DNA of 32,572 nt, from contig QZFT01000075.1 of assembly GCA_003600225.1 (NCBI GenBank), forward strand, positions 1 to 32,572, read 5' to 3'. The position numbers were made by a program, and so were the translations under genes. The notes below the pieces were generated by a model. The model was given only the letters and a program-made list of their open reading frames with translations, did no database searches and had not been told where the DNA came from. Below, piece after piece: positions 25,200 through 32,437 of this stretch. Source of the stretch: Pseudonocardiaceae bacterium YIM PH 21723. Its GTDB lineage: Bacteria; Actinomycetota; Actinomycetes; Mycobacteriales; Pseudonocardiaceae. Position 1 is the first letter of the stretch. Every line of letters starts with the position of its first letter.

Positions 25200-25592
25200 A
25201 TGCTGGATGTGGGTGAACCACACCGGACAGAACAGCGGAAGCACCTACGCGGTGACCTGTCCGAACTCGCCGAAGTACGGTCCTGGGTCGCCGGCTTGCT
25301 GACTTGCGCCGACCGGCACCGGCTGGACGACATTCTTCTGGTCGTCGATGAACTGGTGAGCAATGCCCTGACACACGCGGCAGGTCCGTACTGGATCCGA
25401 CTGTGCTGGACCGCCGACACCGCGCGCATCGAGGTGCGAGACGACTCACCCTTACTGGCCCGACAGCGGGAGCCGGACATGACCGGTGGCAGGGGTATGC
25501 ACATCGTCACCGCCTGCGCCACGAGGTGGGATCAGCAGCGGATTGACGGCGGAAAGGTCGTCTGGGCGGAACTGCCCACCACACAGGCCTGA
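25200..25592 (+). CDS. RsbW-type ATP-binding protein (anti-sigma kinase)
   Basis: A 130-residue HATPase_c_2 protein of the SpoIIAB/RsbW type common in actinomycetes. The N-box is DELVSNALTH (Glu51, Asn55), the G1 region is VRDDSPLL (81-86, degenerate), and GGRGMHI (96-102) is the G2 lid region. It would phosphorylate STAS proteins and, in some relatives, bind a sigma factor; no sigma factor is encoded nearby. ATG 25200 follows GAGGGA; the frame is open upstream to 24930 but lacks features. It is divergent from the STAS operon and convergent with decayed DNA at 25605. Confidence 0.88.
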   Translation: MLDVGEPHRTEQRKHLRGDLSELAEVRSWVAGLLTCADRHRLDDILLVVDELVSNALTHAAGPYWIRLCWTADTARIEVRDDSPLLARQREPDMTGGRGMHIVTACATRWDQQRIDGGKVVWAELPTTQA

Positions 25593-25604
25593 TTACGAGG
25601 CCTT

Positions 25605-25941
25605 TCAGCCGATTGGTACCTCCGCATTGTCCGGGTGGGTGGCCAGCACCGTCAGCGTGGTGTCCAGGCCGGTGATGCCCAGGACACGCAACACCGGCGA
25701 TTGCGGCGCGATCACGACGATCGGCACGGTGACGAGCCAGCTTACGGTCACATTCGGTAAGCGCACGCCTCAGTTCGTTCTGACCGGACCCTGCGTCGAG
25801 CTGTACCTCTTCCGGCATCGCGAGTGAATGTTCGATCTGTGCGGCACCGAATGATTCGGCCGGCCAGGCATCCGACCGATCCAGCAGCTCCGCCGGTGCA
25901 CGGTCCAGGTTCACTGCCAGATGAGGCAACGCGTCCAGCAC
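25605..25941 (-). pseudogene. decayed DNA: STAS C-terminal remnant joined to recombinase-like remnant
   Basis: Reading leftward from 25745 to a TGA at 25605, one frame gives VIAPQSPVLRVLGITGLDTTL, the typical end of a STAS domain, with no start and no phospho-acceptor motif. Upstream, in another frame from GTG 25941, LDALPHLAVNLDRAPAELLD and later ELRRALTECDRKLARHRA resemble segments of actinomycete serine-recombinase C-terminal regions, as I remember them. The pieces are not in one frame, and a single long frame (25507-25941) overlaps the RsbW gene tail. I read this as a rearrangement scar. The recombinase part is a weak call; the STAS end is better. Confidence 0.45.
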
Positions 25942-25943
25942 GG

Positions 25944-26243
25944 TCAGCTCAGTGTGTCCAAGCCGTGCTGCCAGCGTTGTCGCCGCTCATCGGCGTCCTG
26001 TTCCCACCAGGGCGTGCCGCGCTCACCTAAGGCGACTTTGGCTCGTTGCACCCGCGTCCTGGCCTCGCGTTCCGCCTCAGCATCCTGGCCGCGGCGAGCA
26101 GCGCCGACATCACGGCGGGCCCGCATCAACAGGCTCCGCAACCGTGCGGCCACCTCCTCCGGGATCTCCGGGTCGGTAGCCCGCCACCGGCGACCACCGA
26201 TCACCACGAAGTGCCCGTCAGGCGTGTACTCCAGGTCAGCCAT
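25944..26243 (-). CDS. conserved small protein, DUF3253 partner
   Basis: A 99-residue soluble protein: short N-terminal beta segment (LEYTPDGHFVVIGGRRWRAT, given in part) and a long Arg/Ala-rich helix, ending WWEQDADERRQRW. The family is widespread in actinomycetes, often next to DUF3253 genes and sometimes mislabelled biopolymer transporter Tol. It has no signal peptide or membrane segment. Function unknown. Its ATG overlaps the DUF3253 stop by 8 bp (ATGGCTGA), so the two are coupled. Confidence 0.75.
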   Translation of the reverse strand: MADLEYTPDGHFVVIGGRRWRATDPEIPEEVAARLRSLLMRARRDVGAARRGQDAEAEREARTRVQRAKVALGERGTPWWEQDADERRQRWQHGLDTLS

Positions 26244-26511
26244 CGGTATCACTGGAGGCCCGGATCCTGATCGGCCCCTGCCAGTCATCATCCGGATCGA
26301 GTGCGCGGCCGCGCTGGGTAAGCCGCACGCTGCCTGCCCGAGCGAGTTGCCGAGCCACCTCCCTGACTTCGGGCAGCAATGGCCGCCAATCATCGGCCAC
26401 CGCCCTGGCCACCTCGGACGGACAGATGCTCGCCTCCGTACCTCGCGCCGAGAGCAGGGCGAGAATGGCCGCCCGCAGCCGTTCCGGCCGCGGCGTCGAC
26501 TGATCGGTCAT
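26236..26511 (-). CDS. DUF3253 domain protein
   Basis: A 91-residue protein with the DUF3253 pattern, a winged-helix-like fold: ERLRAAILALLSARG, then ICPSEVARAVADDWRPLLPEVREVAR (two pieces) and VRLTQRGRAL. A DNA- or RNA-binding role is often assumed, but none is established. ATG 26511 lacks a strong ribosome site; the frame is open to 26838 without domain content. It is first in a two-gene unit. Confidence 0.8.
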   Translation of the reverse strand: MTDQSTPRPERLRAAILALLSARGTEASICPSEVARAVADDWRPLLPEVREVARQLARAGSVRLTQRGRALDPDDDWQGPIRIRASSDTDG

Positions 26512-26898
26512 GCCGCCCAGGGTCGCACCCATCGCCCGGTCCCGCTCCAACTGGTCGAACGCGTTGAGGGTTCCGCGCACCCGATATGCCGCGGATTCAT
26601 TCCATGTTCGTTGGCGACAACCCAGGGGTAGACGGGATGCATGGTCAATCACAGATGGAATTAAATCGCCCAGGCAGCAGGGCGATTTGCTCTCACCACT
26701 CAGATTCCTGACCCGCGCCGCACGGAAGATCGGCTCTCCTACAGGCGGTCCTGGCCGCCGTGGTGCGGTCGCACGGCAAGGGGCGACAGCTCGGAGGCGG
26801 AGTTGCGGTCCGTCATCAACGAGGCGGGTGCAGGACACACACTCGTTCGGGTTGGTCGGCAGGTTGCTCCCCGCTCAGCCCGACGACCTGAGTCGCGG
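26512..26898. other. 387-bp gene-free stretch with one hairpin
   Basis: No frame here has coding character that I trust. A perfect 9-bp stem, AAATCGCCC (26663-26671) with GGGCGATTT (26680-26688) and an 8-base loop, stands in the middle of a locally AT-richer patch. It has no clear T tract on the plus strand and a short AATT on the minus strand. It may be a terminator for the CDGSH transcript, which ends at 26899, or the leader of the DUF3253 gene. Confidence 0.5.
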
Positions 26899-27135
26899 TC
26901 AGCTCTGCGGATCTGTGGGCCTGGTGCCCCGGCTGGGAGCGGTGAACCCCCTCACCTTGTGGGTGCCGTCGCAGAACGGTTTGGTCGCCGAATAACTACA
27001 GCGGCACAACGCGACCACCGGTCGGTTCGGTTCAATTCTTTGCCCGCTTTGATCCAGGATCTCCACTGGCCCTCGAACTATCAGTGGCCCATCTTCGTAC
27101 GGGGTTATCGTCACGGGAGGCAACGGTTCATTCAT
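26899..27135 (-). CDS. CDGSH iron-sulfur domain protein
   Basis: A 78-residue protein with the CDGSH-type cluster motif C-x-C-x8-C-x3-H: Cys44, Cys46, Cys55 and His59 (in CRCSYS and PFCDGTH). It holds a [2Fe-2S] cluster with His ligation, which can be redox-active or transferable. The N-terminal part (VTITPYEDGPLIVRGPV) is the usual small beta region. ATG 27135 is used; the frame opens at TTG 27153. It starts 27 bp after the haem-oxygenase-like gene and shares its transcript. Confidence 0.92.
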   Translation of the reverse strand: MNEPLPPVTITPYEDGPLIVRGPVEILDQSGQRIEPNRPVVALCRCSYSATKPFCDGTHKVRGFTAPSRGTRPTDPQS

Positions 27136-27162
27136 GATTCTGAATACCCCCAATCGGCGATT

Positions 27163-28167
27163 TCAGGCCGCGGCATTTTCCTGGAGCAGCGTGCTCGCGT
27201 CCGATGCCCAGCCATCCAGTAGGTATCGCGCGAATTCGGCCTCTACTGCCAGGCCGCACGCGGCTCCGAACACCACATCCGCGGCGCGATCCGGATAACG
27301 CACCGCGAACGCACCGCACAGGTCGTAGGAGGCGATCTGCTCGTGCACGGCGTCCGCTTCGACGTGCTCGTCGTAGAACAGCGTGGCGGCCTGATCACCG
27401 CCCAGGCGCCGCAGGCCGTTGCCATAGCGCCGGTTGGGCAACGAGGAGGTCATCTCGAAGATGGCGAGTTGACCGATCGCGGCGCCGACCCATCGGCGGT
27501 TCAGGCCGAAGAAGGACATCATGTTGCTGACCGCCAGGGTTTGCGCAGGTACGCGGCCGACATAGTGCCCGTAGGCATCGCTGAGGTCCAAGGCCCGCAT
27601 CGTGGCGCGGAACAGTTCGGAGTGCATGCGCTCCGGCCGGCCCTGACCGTATTCGTCGGCCTGGATCTCGATCAACGCGGCCTTGACCGGCCCACTGAGG
27701 CGTGGGATGGCCCAGCTGTGCGGATCGGCCTCTTTGAGGTGGTACACCGAGCGGTGGATCACGAACTCACGGAACTGTTCCCGGGTGGCCCGCCGCTGGA
27801 GGAACTTGGCCAGCGGCGGCCCATCGTCCTGCTGGGCGAGCCGACCCAGTTCCTGGGGCACGAATCTCGGCTGCACCTCGGCCTGCGTAACCAGATCACG
27901 CAGGCCGGCGAGCCAGCGTCTCTCCAGTTCGCGACGCGCTCCGACCAGCGATGGATGCCACTCCCAGTCGTCATCGACGCCGTCGAAACCCTGGTAGGAC
28001 AGCTCGTAGCACATCCACAGGGCGATCTGGAGATCCTCGTCGGCCACCGGAGGCACGGCCGCACAATCCGGCACGGAGACCGGAGTCGCAGCAACGTCAT
28101 CGGGATTCAATCGCAGAAGGCCGGCGACCAACTCGCTGATCGGGCCGCGGGAATGGGGAACGAACAC
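27163..28167 (-). CDS. iron-containing redox enzyme, haem-oxygenase-like diiron (HDO) family
   Basis: A 334-residue helical protein of the HDO superfamily, whose known members (UndA, BesC, SznF and CADD types) use two metals to activate O2. Candidate ligands are in EIQADEYGQG (Glu168, Asp171, Glu172) with ERMH (His182), in IFEM (Glu238) and in FYDEHVEADAVHE (Glu267, His268, Asp272, His275). No signal peptide is visible. Substrate is unknown. GTG 28167 follows AAGGAG 8 bp upstream; the frame to 28425 has no domain content. The CDGSH protein downstream may supply electrons or iron-sulfur handling. Confidence 0.85.
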   Translation of the reverse strand: MFVPHSRGPISELVAGLLRLNPDDVAATPVSVPDCAAVPPVADEDLQIALWMCYELSYQGFDGVDDDWEWHPSLVGARRELERRWLAGLRDLVTQAEVQPRFVPQELGRLAQQDDGPPLAKFLQRRATREQFREFVIHRSVYHLKEADPHSWAIPRLSGPVKAALIEIQADEYGQGRPERMHSELFRATMRALDLSDAYGHYVGRVPAQTLAVSNMMSFFGLNRRWVGAAIGQLAIFEMTSSLPNRRYGNGLRRLGGDQAATLFYDEHVEADAVHEQIASYDLCGAFAVRYPDRAADVVFGAACGLAVEAEFARYLLDGWASDASTLLQENAAA

Positions 28168-28307
28168 GGGTGACTCCTTGACTAGGTCCACCGCGAATAC
28201 GAGTCGCGTTGGTTCACTACCGGGGAAATACCCGGGATTTCGGCGACTACTCTTCCGGCCGACACCGAAGATCGAATTGCGCGGCCATTCTGGAATCGTC
28301 CGGTCGG

Positions 28308-29054
28308 CTAATGGACAACATAAACCGGGCAAGGCGCGTGCTGGATGGCTGCTCTTGTCACCAAACCCAATCGGGTCGAGTCGGTGTCGGTCCGGGCCAC
28401 GACCACTACGTCCGCACCCGTGCACCGGGCCACCACTTCGTGCGGTTGGCTCAGGTCACTCCGCTGGTCCGGGTCCGGCAGAGTCCCCACCGAGCCACGA
28501 CGAACGGGAACGGGCTCGGGGCACTCCACGCGCAAGCTGCTGTGGTGAACCCTGGCCAGCTCGGTGGCCGCGCTTCGGACTGCGCCGGCACGCGGTCCAC
28601 TACCAGGCAGCGCCAGCACGCAACGATTCTCGCCGCGGACCGCCGCGTGCCTGCCGCGCACGATCACCACGTCGCACTCCGCACCGGCGACCAGCGGCTG
28701 CACCATGCCGCCGATCTCCAACGGCCCCCTGCGCAGACCCCGGTGACCGAGTACCAGCAGGTCGCCGCTCCGCGTCGCCAGCAGCAGGTCCGCCATCGGA
28801 TTGCCGGCCCGCCGGACATCGAAACCCACCCCGGGGTAACCGTGCGTGGCGTGGCTGAGCCCGAGGTCGGCCGGCAGATCGGGGCCGGCCGGACCGCGCA
28901 GGACGCGCACCCGGGAACCCGACGTCCAGGCGTGCCGAGCGGCCCACATCAACGCCTCATGGCCCCAGGTGGAGCCGTCCACGCCCACCACGACGACGCC
29001 AACGGGTGTACTGACTCGAGGCAGCGGAAAATCTGAGCTGACCGTGCTGTGCAT
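28308..29054 (-). CDS. universal stress protein, tandem Usp domains
   Basis: A 248-residue protein with two Usp folds. The first has VVVGVDGSTWGHEAL and the nucleotide-binding pattern LGHRGLRRGPLEIGG, then VIVRG. The second starts near VLALPGSG but is weaker and ends PCPVYVVH. ATP binding by the first domain is plausible, while the second has lost most of the G-x2-G-x9-G pattern. ATG 29054 follows GGAGG. It is transcribed towards the HDO gene and 140 bp away, with no terminator that I could identify. Confidence 0.9.
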   Translation of the reverse strand: MHSTVSSDFPLPRVSTPVGVVVVGVDGSTWGHEALMWAARHAWTSGSRVRVLRGPAGPDLPADLGLSHATHGYPGVGFDVRRAGNPMADLLLATRSGDLLVLGHRGLRRGPLEIGGMVQPLVAGAECDVVIVRGRHAAVRGENRCVLALPGSGPRAGAVRSAATELARVHHSSLRVECPEPVPVRRGSVGTLPDPDQRSDLSQPHEVVARCTGADVVVVARTDTDSTRLGLVTRAAIQHAPCPVYVVH

Positions 29055-29215
29055 GGCGCACCTCCTGCCCCGTGAATACCCAGGCTCGCAAGGCTCACGC
29101 AGGCCACCACCAGCTCGTATCCCGTTTTCCGGCATCATCCGAAGCAATCCGCCCGCCAGTTCGAACGCCGATGTCCGCCATCGTGAGGAAGGGATCGGCG
29201 TGAACGACCAGGTCG

Positions 29216-30442
29216 TCAACTGCCGGTCAGGTTGATCAGCGGCGCCGACGCCGGGCGGAACGGCTGCAGCAGGATCTTCTGCGCCCCGTCGAGCTTCTTC
29301 TGGAAGATCTCGTACGCCCGGGGAGCAGCTTCCAGCGAGAGCTTGTGCGTGGCGAATCCCTCGACGCCGAGCGGATCGTCGTCGGCGGTGAGGATCGGCA
29401 TGATCTCGTCGATCCAGTGCCGCACGTTCGCCTGTCCCATCCGGAGCCCGATCTGCTTGTCGAACAGGTCCATCATCGGTATCGGGTCGACCATTCCGCC
29501 GTACACACCCGACAGCGAGATCGTGCCGCCGCGGCGAACGCTGTCGATCGCCGCGTACAGAACGCTCAACCTGTCGACCCCGGCCTTCTGCGTCACCTTG
29601 GCGGCGACCGCCTGCGGCAACAGGTTGACCAGGTTGTGCGCCAGCCGCCCGACCGGGGCGCCGTGGGCTTCCATCCCGACAGCGTCGATCACCGAGTCCG
29701 CTCCCCGGCCGCCGGTCAACTGCCGGATGCTGTCGGCGATGTCGCGGTGATCACGGAGATCGAGGGTGGTGGCGCCATGCGCCTTGGCCCTGGCCAGCCG
29801 CTCCGGCACGAGGTCCACACCGATCACCTGACCCGCGCCGCGATGCCGCGCGATCCGGCAGGCCATCTGGCCGATCGGCCCCAGCCCGAAGACCACGACC
29901 GAGCCGTCCGCCGGGACCTAGGCGTACTCCACCGCCTGCCACGCGGTCGGTACCACGTCGGACAGGTACACGAATCGATCATCGGACGGGCCCTCCGGGA
30001 CCTTGATCGGCCCGTACTGGGCCTGTGGCACCCGGAGGTACTCCGCCTGGCCACCGGGAACCTGCCCGTACAGCTTCGTGTAGCCGAGCAGAGCAGCACC
30101 CTTGCCCTGGGAGGTCACCTGGGTGGTCTCGCACTGGGACTGCAGGCCGCGCTCGCACATGAAGCAGTGCCCACAGGAGATGTTGAACGGGACCACCACC
30201 CGATCCCCGGGCTTGAGCGAGGTGACCTCGGGCCCGACTTCCTCGACGATGCCCATGGGTTCGTGGCCCAGGATGTCCCCCTCTGTCATGAAGGGTCCCA
30301 GCACCTCATAGAGGTGCAGGTCCGAGCCACAGATCCCACTGGAGGTGATCCGCACGATCGCGTCGGTGGCTGCCTCGATCCTGGGGTCGGGCACGGTGTC
30401 CACCCGCACATCCCGCTTACCGTGCCAGGTCACCGCTCGCAT
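29216..30442 (-). pseudogene. zinc-dependent alcohol dehydrogenase interrupted by an in-frame TAG
   Basis: A medium-chain alcohol dehydrogenase of about 408 codons, split at codon 175 by TAG (29918-29920) in an otherwise continuous frame. Before it: catalytic zinc ligands Cys38 (GICGSD) and His60-Glu61 (GHEPMG), and structural zinc Cys90, Cys93, Cys96 and Cys104. After it: FGLGPIGQ, the NAD-binding turn, and GGRGADSVIDAVG. ATG 30442 has GAAGGAG. Substrate class is of the formaldehyde or alcohol type. Re-initiation at GTG 29896 would give only the nucleotide-binding half, lacking the catalytic zinc. It may be a nonsense mutation, a base error or read-through. It overlaps the upstream gene by 13 bp. 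Confidence 0.88.
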
Positions 30443-30945
30443 GTGCCGACTCCTTCGGTCTCGTTCACAACAGGTTTGAACGCGTCCAGCGCTGCTTCGA
30501 TCCGCAGCGGGTCGAGTTCGGCGCGAAGCCGGCCCGCCCGCTCGGTCAGGACGTCGAAGTCGATATCCGGAAAACGGGTCGCGAGATCCGCCTGGTCACT
30601 CAAGGTCACCCACAGCTGCTTCCGGGCTTCCAGGCCCACGGTGAGCAACTCCAGCTCCTCGAAGCGGCTCAACGGCGAATAGGAGCGCAGCCTGCCGTTC
30701 GGCTTCCAGCGTCCGAGCCGCTCGCCCAGCACGGCCAAGCCCTGCTTGAGGGGGCTGGGCCGGATGTTCAGCCGCCGCATCAACCGGCGAAGGGTATCGA
30801 CGTCCGCAGCGATGCAGGCCGCCACCCGCCGCAGGGGCTCATCCGCAGGGGTGCCTTGATTGCGGGCCGCTCTACCAGCCAGTTCACGCCAACCCACGCC
30901 GAGCGCGAGCTGATCGTTGAGGTAGATCCCGAGAAATTGATCCAT
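30430..30945 (-). CDS. conserved hypothetical helical protein
   Basis: A 171-residue cytosolic protein, mostly helical. Its pattern ([18 protein letters not shown], then [20 protein letters not shown] and [20 protein letters not shown], in pieces) resembles ferritin-like or four-helix bundle proteins common in actinomycetes beside alcohol dehydrogenase or stress genes. No metal-binding set is clear. ATG 30945 lacks a strong site. Its stop overlaps the dehydrogenase start by 13 bp, so they form one operon. Confidence 0.7.
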   Translation of the reverse strand: MDQFLGIYLNDQLALGVGWRELAGRAARNQGTPADEPLRRVAACIAADVDTLRRLMRRLNIRPSPLKQGLAVLGERLGRWKPNGRLRSYSPLSRFEELELLTVGLEARKQLWVTLSDQADLATRFPDIDFDVLTERAGRLRAELDPLRIEAALDAFKPVVNETEGVGTCER

Positions 30946-31046
30946 AGCAGGGAATTACCCGCTCCCCGTACCGGAAACATCGCGAACGGCCGGACCGGCA
31001 CAGGTGCCGAGGTGTGGCAGGGCTCAGACCAGGGCAACCCCTGATC

Positions 31047-31925
31047 ATGTTCGAGGACTTTACGGTGGAGATGGTGGACGGTGATGGACTTCCGGTCTTT
31101 GTCCGGCACGCGGGAACGGGGCCTGCGGTGTTGCTGCTGCACGGACATCCCCGGACCTCGGCGACCTGGCATCGAGTGGCACCGGAACTGGTGCAGCAGG
31201 GGTTCACCGTCGTCTGCGCGGACCTTCCCGGCTACGGACGCTCCGGAAAGCCGCCGCCCGCCCTGGATCACGAACCGCATTCGAAGCGGGTCGCGGCCCG
31301 GCGGATGCTGGCGGTGATGCGCGCATTGGGACACGAACGATTCAGCGTCGTCGGCCACGACCGGGGAAGTTATGTCGGCTTGCGCCTGGCGCTCGACCAC
31401 CCCGAGCAGGTAGTCCGGGTCGTCCTGATGGACTGCCTGCCGATCAGTGAACACCTGGGCCGGCTGACGCCACGGTTCGCCACCGAGTGGTGGCACTGGT
31501 TCTTCTTCGCCCAACCGGACATACCGGAGCGCGTGATCAATGCGGATCCTGACGCCTGGTACCGCGGCGATCCCGAGCTGATGGGCCGGGAGAACTACGC
31601 GGAGTGGCGCGCGGCCATGCGGGATCCCGGCGTGGTGCGCGGCATGTTGGAGGACTACCGCGCAGGGCTGACCGTGGATTACCGCGACGAGCGAGCAGAC
31701 CGCGCCGCCGGTCGTCAGCTGAGCCGGCCGGTGCTGGTCCTCTGGTCGCTGCGCGACGACCTCGAACAACTTTATGGAGATCCGCTGGTGATCTGGCGCG
31801 ACTGGGCCACGGATGTGACCGGTCATGGCATCGACTGCGGCCACCACATGGCCGAACTCGCACCGGTAGAACTCACCGCCGCGCTTGCCGGGTTCCTCCT
31901 CGCCGGCAAGGACCTCCGCCGGTAG
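31047..31925 (+). CDS. alpha/beta hydrolase, haloacetate dehalogenase/epoxide hydrolase-like
   Basis: A 292-residue alpha/beta hydrolase. HGHPRTSATWH carries the oxyanion-hole region, GHDRGSYVG the nucleophilic Asp, VVLMDCLP the second acid, and CGHHMAE the catalytic His. WWHWFFFAQP matches the HW halide-pocket motif of fluoroacetate dehalogenases, and DYRAGLTVDY follows. In fluoroacetate dehalogenase the motif is HDRGxR, where the second Arg holds the carboxylate; here that position is Tyr. A different substrate (another haloalkanoate or an epoxide) is inferred. ATG 31047 fits the family N-terminus; GTG 31014 is an alternative. It is divergent from the hypothetical gene at 30945. Confidence 0.85.
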   Translation: MFEDFTVEMVDGDGLPVFVRHAGTGPAVLLLHGHPRTSATWHRVAPELVQQGFTVVCADLPGYGRSGKPPPALDHEPHSKRVAARRMLAVMRALGHERFSVVGHDRGSYVGLRLALDHPEQVVRVVLMDCLPISEHLGRLTPRFATEWWHWFFFAQPDIPERVINADPDAWYRGDPELMGRENYAEWRAAMRDPGVVRGMLEDYRAGLTVDYRDERADRAAGRQLSRPVLVLWSLRDDLEQLYGDPLVIWRDWATDVTGHGIDCGHHMAELAPVELTAALAGFLLAGKDLRR

Positions 31926-31951
31926 CAGCGGATCGTGCCCGCGTGCCGGGC

Positions 31952-31990
31952 CGGTTCGGCCGTCACCATCCCTTGGTGACGGCCGAACCG
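31952..31990. terminator. bidirectional terminator hairpin between convergent genes
   Basis: A perfect 16-bp stem: CGGTTCGGCCGTCACC (31952-31967) with its complement (31975-31990), and a 7-base loop ATCCCTT. It fills the gap between the hydrolase stop (31925) and the DUF2267 stop (31994). No T tract follows on either strand, in keeping with GC-rich actinomycete hairpins. Confidence 0.8.
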
Positions 31991-31993
31991 CGG

Positions 31994-32395
31994 TCAGAGC
32001 TGCTCGCCCGATGGGGCCGTGGACAACAGGTCCTCCTGGTAGTCCGCCGGCAACCGCGACACGAGGCCGTCGAATGTCGCCTCGCCCACCTCATCCTTGA
32101 GCACGGCGACAACCGCGCGAGCGTGCTCCCGGGCGCCGTCCGCCGTCACATCCCCGCCTTCGGTCTTCGCGACGCGGCGATAGAACTCCTCCACACCGAA
32201 TTCCTCGCCGCCACCGGTGCTCGGCAACGCCTCGGCGATCGCCGGGGGCAGCTGGTCTGCGAGATCCTGGACCTCATCGCCGGGCAGCCGCTGCCCGAGC
32301 ACGGACAAGGTGGCCCGGGTGGCGTCCGCCGCCCGATCAGCGTCGTCCAACCCCGTCAGTTTGCGAACCGCTGCCACGATTTCCTGTTCCTGCAT
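31994..32395 (-). CDS. DUF2267 domain protein
   Basis: A 133-residue acidic protein with two repeats of the DUF2267 pattern: DADRAADATRATLSVLGQRLPGDEVQDLADQLP, then the related AREHARAVVAVLKDEVGEATFDGLVSRLP (quoted in part by motif: D-R-A-x2-A-x3-L and H-x-R-A-V). The family occurs in stress and dormancy-linked gene sets of actinomycetes; biochemical function is unknown. ATG 32395 with GGAGG; upstream ATGs at 32407 and 32419 lack this site. Confidence 0.88.
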   Translation of the reverse strand: MQEQEIVAAVRKLTGLDDADRAADATRATLSVLGQRLPGDEVQDLADQLPPAIAEALPSTGGGEEFGVEEFYRRVAKTEGGDVTADGAREHARAVVAVLKDEVGEATFDGLVSRLPADYQEDLLSTAPSGEQL

Positions 32396-32437
32396 GACGT
32401 CCTCCATTCGGCGAAACATGTTCTGCCCACCGGCTTG

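Noticed and set aside
16623-25592. a sigma factor within the partner-switch locus
   Set aside because: No open frame shows sigma-70 region 2 or 4 motifs, so the target must be encoded elsewhere.
29918-29920. TAG read as pyrrolysine or suppressed codon
   Set aside because: No pyrrolysine genes or suppressor tRNA are visible and this enzyme family has no such precedent. Mutation or base error is simpler.
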